A DNA stretch of 64,000 nucleotides from RUG11551 sp045586185 (GTDB lineage Bacteria > Planctomycetota > Planctomycetia > Pirellulales > Thermoguttaceae). The stretch lies in the NCBI GenBank assembly GCA_045586185.1, contig JAZMZV010000274.1, positions 1-64,000 on the forward strand. The letters are read 5' to 3'. Positions within the stretch are counted from its first letter, which is position 1; the number at the start of each line of letters is the position of its first letter. The translations under genes were made by a program, and so were the position numbers. Under the pieces are notes generated by a model, which did not search any database, was not told the DNA's origin, and saw only the letters and a list, made by a program, of their open reading frames with translations. This document shows, in pieces, positions 59,446 through 64,000 of this stretch.

Positions 59446-62400
59446 ATGAACAATCGACAAGCTTCCCTGATGTTTAAACGCATATTAACAGCAATGATTT
59501 TTCTTGCTGTGGGGGGAGTCATTGTCTTTTCGTCCGCAATTGGAAACGGACAGACAACGGGGACAAACGAGACAACGGCAAAACCGTCAACCTTAAAGTC
59601 CGGCGGAACTGAATCGGGAAAACGGGATTCCAGAACGCCGGATTCTGACGCTAATATTCTTTCTGGAAAGTCTTTGCCGCGAGAGGCGTCGGACGAGTTG
59701 TCTGCGCCGGTCAGACCGGAGAGGACGCTGTCGATTGGAATTCGAAAGGTGTACGCTCCCGAGTCCCAGGCTTTGCAATGGCCTTTGGGAAATAAAAAAT
59801 ATACGTATATCAACGCTGAAAAATTTGAATCGAATTACAAGCTATGGAAAGAATTCCTTTCAAATGCGACGTCCGATTTACGTTCAGCGGAATCAATCTC
59901 CAACGTCTTTATAGAGTCCGCCCGGTATTATGCAACAATGACAGAAACCGGCGAACTGTCTGGCTGGGGCGAATGGAAGGTTCGGGAATTGGCGCTTAAC
60001 AATGATCAATTAGCCGTTGAGAAGCAAGAGATCGGAAATAACGATTCGCGTCCTTTGCTTATTCCCGTTCCATTGAAGATTCTGCTGACGGATTTTGCTT
60101 TCTATGACGCCTCTGAGACAGTTGACGATTTGGAAAATATTGCCCAGAAGGGCGATTCGCCGTCGGCGAGTTTGGATTCCAAGCTTCATTCCGCCCTTTC
60201 TTCCGCCAGCTTTCCTGACGGTCAGACGGCGTTGTTTATCCCCTCTGAAGGGGTGATTCGTTTTCGATGGAAAGCCAGACGTCTTGAACAAAACGACTTT
60301 CTAATTCAGTCGTTTGGCAGCGTGGAATCCTTATGGATAATAGACGTTCCATCTGATAAAAAGTTGACATTGCGATCCGGCGCTTTGGACAGCGAATTGA
60401 AACCGCTTTGCGCCAGCGTAACAAAAGAGAAAAACGAACAGTCTGGCGCATGGCGTTATTCAATTCGCTGGACGGAGTCGGAAACCGCCGTTGTTCATAT
60501 TGGTTCCGCGAACGAAAAAGATCGTTTTGACCGCTTTTACAAGCAGCAAACGACCTATACGTTTACTCAATACAGCCTGAAAACTCAATGCCGCATTACG
60601 TTTGAACCTGATTCCCGCACATCGCTTCCGCAGGATATTCCGTTTACCGTCGATCACGATCCCCGCGTTATTTGGGAAGCGACGCTTGACGGTCAACCGG
60701 CAGAGCTTCATCTTACGGAAACAGGATACAGCGTTTCGCTGAAAAAATGTAAAACCGATAATCTGCGTCCTGAACTGGTCATAGCGTCTCGTTGCCCGCT
60801 GGCGGAAGTCCAAAGAGTTTCCGATTCGGACGGGAAACAAGAGGACGCTTTCAAACCGGAATTCTCCAAGCTGTCGCTGCCCCGGATTGAATTGCTGTCC
60901 GGTCGTTGGCAAAGCGGGACGGCGGTAGTATATACGCTTCAGGAGCCGTTGTCAATTGAGACAAACAAATGCAGCGTTGTCGAATCCAAACGCGACGATT
61001 CTCGCCGAATTCAGACGACTATCGAGCAGGAAAGCTCTGTCGCCGACGTCGTTTTGACAATCGAGCCGTTTAAGGAATTGTTCTATTCCAGAACGCAGAC
61101 CTCTGTTCAATGGGACGGCTCTCAGGCGTCGTTTATCAGCTCTTTTGCACTGCAGGCAGAAGAAGGGCGATTGTATTCTCTCACCGCCGAACTGCCGGAA
61201 GGACTGACTATTGATCAGGCGACCTCAGAGGAGCAGCCTGACATTATCGAGGACTGGGAAGTCTACTCCGACGCTGACAATCCCTCCAAACGTACGTTGA
61301 CGATTTACCTTCGCAAAAGCCTTTGCCCGGAGCGAAATCTGGAGTTGACGATTCGTTCGCACGCCATTGCAGACTGGGGCAAGCCGGTTGAATTGAATCG
61401 TTTGGCGCCGATTTCCTTTGATCGTATTGAATCAAGAGCTCAAATTCTTTTCGTCAACGTGGCGCTCAATCAGCGTTTTACCGTTGGAGAACGCGTATTG
61501 TATTCTCCGGAACAGGGAACAAGAGACGTTGGCGCCTCTAACGAGGCAGCGGTTCCGGAACTTCCAAGAGGGATCGATTGTTCGCCGCATACGTCGCCTG
61601 CAAACGGAACGGGAACAGGACGTCTTGACGCTTACGAATTCTGCATCGATTTGAAGATGTGGGGAGATTGCCTGTCGTCGCTTGAACCGGTTCAAAGCGA
61701 TTACGCCGTCGACGCCAAAACGACGATTTGGGTCGATAAAAAAAGTATGGAAGAAAAAATCGAGCTGGCGTTTTCAGGAGAGCGTTCTCATTTGAGCCAG
61801 TTCCGTTTTTCGTACGGTCATTCGTCGGACGCCTCATGCGCCTGGCAGGGGACGCTGGTTTGGTCCAACAATCGATACAAAGTCAAAGTTGAACCGGTCG
61901 AAGGAAACGTCTATTCGATTGAAATCCCGCGGAACGTTTCCAGCCCGTTTACGGTGGCGCTGTCACGAAAAATTGACTGGAATCAACAGCGCGCTTTTGA
62001 TGCTTTGGGGTCAAACGACTGCTCCCGCCTGACGTCGACCGTAAGCGTTTTTTCCAGAACGCCGCGTTTATTTGACATTCATGCGTATGGAATGAAGTTT
62101 GTCAAGAGCGTATCAGACAACAACGCCGACTTTACGGTCGGAACGTACGAATACGATTTGAGAAGCGAGTCCGCGTCTGACGCGCCTGCAGACGACAACG
62201 CTTTGGAATCTCCCCGGATAGAGCTTTCCGTCTGCAAAGCGCCTCAGTCAGACGTCTCCATTTGGGCGTGGAATCAGCTTGTTGAAGAACGACATTTTGC
62301 CAGCGGAAACGTGCTGACGTCAGCGCAGTGGACGATTGAAAACCGTTTCCCGGCGCAAGACTCTGTTCAGGCGCCCGACTCGTCCAATACGCGTTTGAAG

Positions 62401-64000
62401 ATCACTCTGCCAGCAGGTTCGTCTGACGATTCCGGTTTCCATCCTTTTTTAACGGGAGTTCGAATTGATAACGAATCCGTCAGCGGAGAGAATATAATCA
62501 AAGAATCAGAGAATGCGTTTGTTATTCTCTTGCCGCCCAAAAAGAAACTGTTTGTTTTGACGGTTCAATGGACGTGTTTTGAAAAACCGTTAAAAACCGG
62601 GGCGTCTTTTCGCCCGCAAAAGCCGCTTTTGAATATTGACGTACTTCAGTCGAGCTGGAATTTGTATTATCCGACGTCGTATCGCCGTCTGAATTCGTTT
62701 TTGTCTTCAGATCCCTCGGTTGACGGCTGGCTTGAACGCATTTTCGGACCGCTTCTCCGCCGCGATTCGGTTGCGATTATGAGCATCGTTTCGCAAATCT
62801 GGGACGACGATCAGGTCGGAACTCAGAATCAGGACGCCAAAAACAATCGGTCTGACAGCAGTAAATCGGAATTGGCGAATCAAGCTTCGTCCTCGGAAAA
62901 TTCCAAAGCCGATGCCAGTTCAACGTTCCCGGTTCCTTACACGCTATCCGGTCGCGCCGCCTGGAACTGCTGTCAGTTTGATGGACGCGACGCGCCGAAA
63001 ATAATCTGGATTATTCGCGGCGAGGTCAGCGAATGCATCCGATGGACGTTTTTTATTTTAACCGTCTCTGCAATCTTGACGTTGTATTTCAAGCTCTGCG
63101 GAAAGCGTTCTGCCAAAAGCGAACAGGACGACTCCAGACAGAGCGTTTTGGAACAATCGCACAGCAGTAAACTGGAACAGGATATTCTCGGCGAGACCGA
63201 AAAACAGGATGTAAGTCACGGCAGCTTTTTGGAAAACTCCCGCGCTAAATTGGAACAGCTTATTCGTTTGGGAAACGAGACGATAAGCAAGTCCTCATGG
63301 GGTTTTCGTCGCTGGATTTGCGTTTTGGGCGGCGTATGCCTACTTTTGTCTCAGGCGCTGCCCTGGTTTTTATCGCTGCCGTTTTCCGGCGCTTTGTTGG
63401 GAACGCTTATCTGTCTGCTGACGCTGGCAGTTCCTCCCAAAAGCGATCTGTTTAACAATGGCGACGATTCAAACTCCGCCAGCAGAGGCATGTCGGCAAT
63501 TTCCCTGACGACTCGCGTTACCCATCTGGTTTCCAGATTTTTTATCTTTGTCTTTTTGTTGACGCTGCCGTCCGTATGGGGACAGACGCCCGTTATGCCG
63601 CCGCCAGACGCCCGTTTTGTTGGACCTGGAACGCCGGAACGCAGAGATTACGAAATTTTTATTCCTGTCGATCAGCAGAATCGTCCGAAAAGCGGGTATT
63701 ACGTTCCGCAGGAACTGCTCGATTTGATGAAGACAAGGGAGAATCTTTCTCCTGAACGCTCCTGGATTGTATGCCGAACGCAGTATTATGGCACGCTCTT
63801 TCAGCGTCCCAAACAAACGGAATCCGGTTTGTGGAACTGCGCCATCGAAATTGAAACGCTTACGCCCAACGCGGCAGTTGACCTGCCGATTCAGCTTCAG
63901 GAAACCATTTCGATAACGTCCAGCATTTCTGTTAGCCGCGGAAAAATACTCAAGTCGTCAACAGCGGCTCCTGACGCTGAGAATTCGGAATCGTCAAAAT
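59446..64000 (+). CDS. Giant secreted protein B, partial (runs off right edge)
   Basis: An open frame of at least 1518 codons from the ATG at 59446 (MNNRQASLMFKRILTAMIFL, then a hydrophobic LAVGGVIVFSSAIG signal segment) to the end of the window. It shares the style of protein A: Ser/Thr/Pro-rich start, beta-sandwich-like segments (TYTFTQYSLKTQCRITFEPD, LTAELPEGLTIDQATSEE), and hydrophobic helices around residues 1202-1220 and 1289-1325 (RWICVLGGVCLLLSQALPWF). After a third hydrophobic segment (about 1363-1380, FFIFVFLLTLPSVWG) a new domain opens with GTPERRDYEIFIPVDQQNRP and SGYYVPQELLDLMK, similar to the PALNWTPEELDALL part of protein A. A second membrane-linked unit fused after an internal signal-like helix is likely. 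Function unknown. Confidence 0.82.
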   Translation, partial: MNNRQASLMFKRILTAMIFLAVGGVIVFSSAIGNGQTTGTNETTAKPSTLKSGGTESGKRDSRTPDSDANILSGKSLPREASDELSAPVRPERTLSIGIRKVYAPESQALQWPLGNKKYTYINAEKFESNYKLWKEFLSNATSDLRSAESISNVFIESARYYATMTETGELSGWGEWKVRELALNNDQLAVEKQEIGNNDSRPLLIPVPLKILLTDFAFYDASETVDDLENIAQKGDSPSASLDSKLHSALSSASFPDGQTALFIPSEGVIRFRWKARRLEQNDFLIQSFGSVESLWIIDVPSDKKLTLRSGALDSELKPLCASVTKEKNEQSGAWRYSIRWTESETAVVHIGSANEKDRFDRFYKQQTTYTFTQYSLKTQCRITFEPDSRTSLPQDIPFTVDHDPRVIWEATLDGQPAELHLTETGYSVSLKKCKTDNLRPELVIASRCPLAEVQRVSDSDGKQEDAFKPEFSKLSLPRIELLSGRWQSGTAVVYTLQEPLSIETNKCSVVESKRDDSRRIQTTIEQESSVADVVLTIEPFKELFYSRTQTSVQWDGSQASFISSFALQAEEGRLYSLTAELPEGLTIDQATSEEQPDIIEDWEVYSDADNPSKRTLTIYLRKSLCPERNLELTIRSHAIADWGKPVELNRLAPISFDRIESRAQILFVNVALNQRFTVGERVLYSPEQGTRDVGASNEAAVPELPRGIDCSPHTSPANGTGTGRLDAYEFCIDLKMWGDCLSSLEPVQSDYAVDAKTTIWVDKKSMEEKIELAFSGERSHLSQFRFSYGHSSDASCAWQGTLVWSNNRYKVKVEPVEGNVYSIEIPRNVSSPFTVALSRKIDWNQQRAFDALGSNDCSRLTSTVSVFSRTPRLFDIHAYGMKFVKSVSDNNADFTVGTYEYDLRSESASDAPADDNALESPRIELSVCKAPQSDVSIWAWNQLVEERHFASGNVLTSAQWTIENRFPAQDSVQAPDSSNTRLKITLPAGSSDDSGFHPFLTGVRIDNESVSGENIIKESENAFVILLPPKKKLFVLTVQWTCFEKPLKTGASFRPQKPLLNIDVLQSSWNLYYPTSYRRLNSFLSSDPSVDGWLERIFGPLLRRDSVAIMSIVSQIWDDDQVGTQNQDAKNNRSDSSKSELANQASSSENSKADASSTFPVPYTLSGRAAWNCCQFDGRDAPKIIWIIRGEVSECIRWTFFILTVSAILTLYFKLCGKRSAKSEQDDSRQSVLEQSHSSKLEQDILGETEKQDVSHGSFLENSRAKLEQLIRLGNETISKSSWGFRRWICVLGGVCLLLSQALPWFLSLPFSGALLGTLICLLTLAVPPKSDLFNNGDDSNSASRGMSAISLTTRVTHLVSRFFIFVFLLTLPSVWGQTPVMPPPDARFVGPGTPERRDYEIFIPVDQQNRPKSGYYVPQELLDLMKTRENLSPERSWIVCRTQYYGTLFQRPKQTESGLWNCAIEIETLTPNAAVDLPIQLQETISITSSISVSRGKILKSSTAAPDAENSESSK

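Overview
The window looks like a chromosome segment of a Planctomycetota bacterium, probably Pirellulales or a gut-associated relative, about 50% GC. Reasons: two DUF1559 proteins (a family very expanded in planctomycetes), a DUF3467 protein, several very large secreted proteins of planctomycete type, a short conserved coiled-coil protein (37.3 kb) that I know only from planctomycetes, Gram-negative features (OprP-like porin, lipoproteins, flagellar export genes) and few clear Shine-Dalgarno sites. This placement rests on protein families, not on an rRNA gene; no rRNA or tRNA gene was seen.

Layout. (1) 0.2-12.9 kb, minus strand: a tailed-phage head-and-packaging cassette, read right to left: HTH/zinc regulator, secreted trypsin-like protease, ParB-like protein, ABC ATPase-GNAT fusion, TerS, TerL, portal, prohead protease, capsid decoration protein, major capsid protein, then small connector/tail genes and a LamG-type receptor protein. 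It runs off the left edge; no integrase, lysis gene or attachment site is visible. (2) 13-24.7 kb: ppdK, a TM2 protein, a TPR lipoprotein, a DUF3467 protein, dxr and rseP, then a DUF4186 protein and a SIS-domain isomerase on the minus strand. (3) 24.9-32.7 kb, minus strand: CBM9-like and SWIM proteins, hisG, hisI, a dynamin-like GTPase and a porin. (4) 32.8-44.4 kb: thermonuclease, nrdR, a 953-residue secreted protein (minus), small conserved genes, greA, cysC, and a ketosynthase / acyl carrier protein / CrtI-like oxidoreductase / EF-hand lipoprotein / short-chain dehydrogenase run that looks like a lipid or polyketide cassette. (5) 44.7-47.9 kb, minus strand: anti-sigma kinase and STAS antagonist, then fliN-fliO-fliP-fliQ. 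(6) 48.1-64 kb, plus strand: two DUF1559 proteins, an RND/MMPL transporter, and two giant secreted membrane-anchored proteins, the second running off the right edge (an open frame of at least 1518 codons).

The most striking feature is not a gene. About 25 intergenic or in-gene elements share one design: a left array of 7-base units, a short GC-rich palindromic core (for example GCGCAAAGCGC or TTCGCC-NNN-GGCGAA), and a right array that is roughly the reverse complement of the left. The 7-base word differs from locus to locus (AATTAGC, AGTAGGG, AATTCGG, AGTGCGT, AGCTATT, GAGTTGC and others) but usually matches between the two arms of one element. Cores are interchangeable and recur at distant loci; one core keeps two hairpins, one with a compensatory base-pair change. 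Elements sit tightly at gene ends, are nested inside one another, and in two or three cases are translated in frame (prohead protease, FliP, probably a giant secreted protein). They resemble the short tandemly repeated heptamers of cyanobacteria crossed with REP palindromes, but the paired-arm, swappable-core form is one I do not recognise as described.
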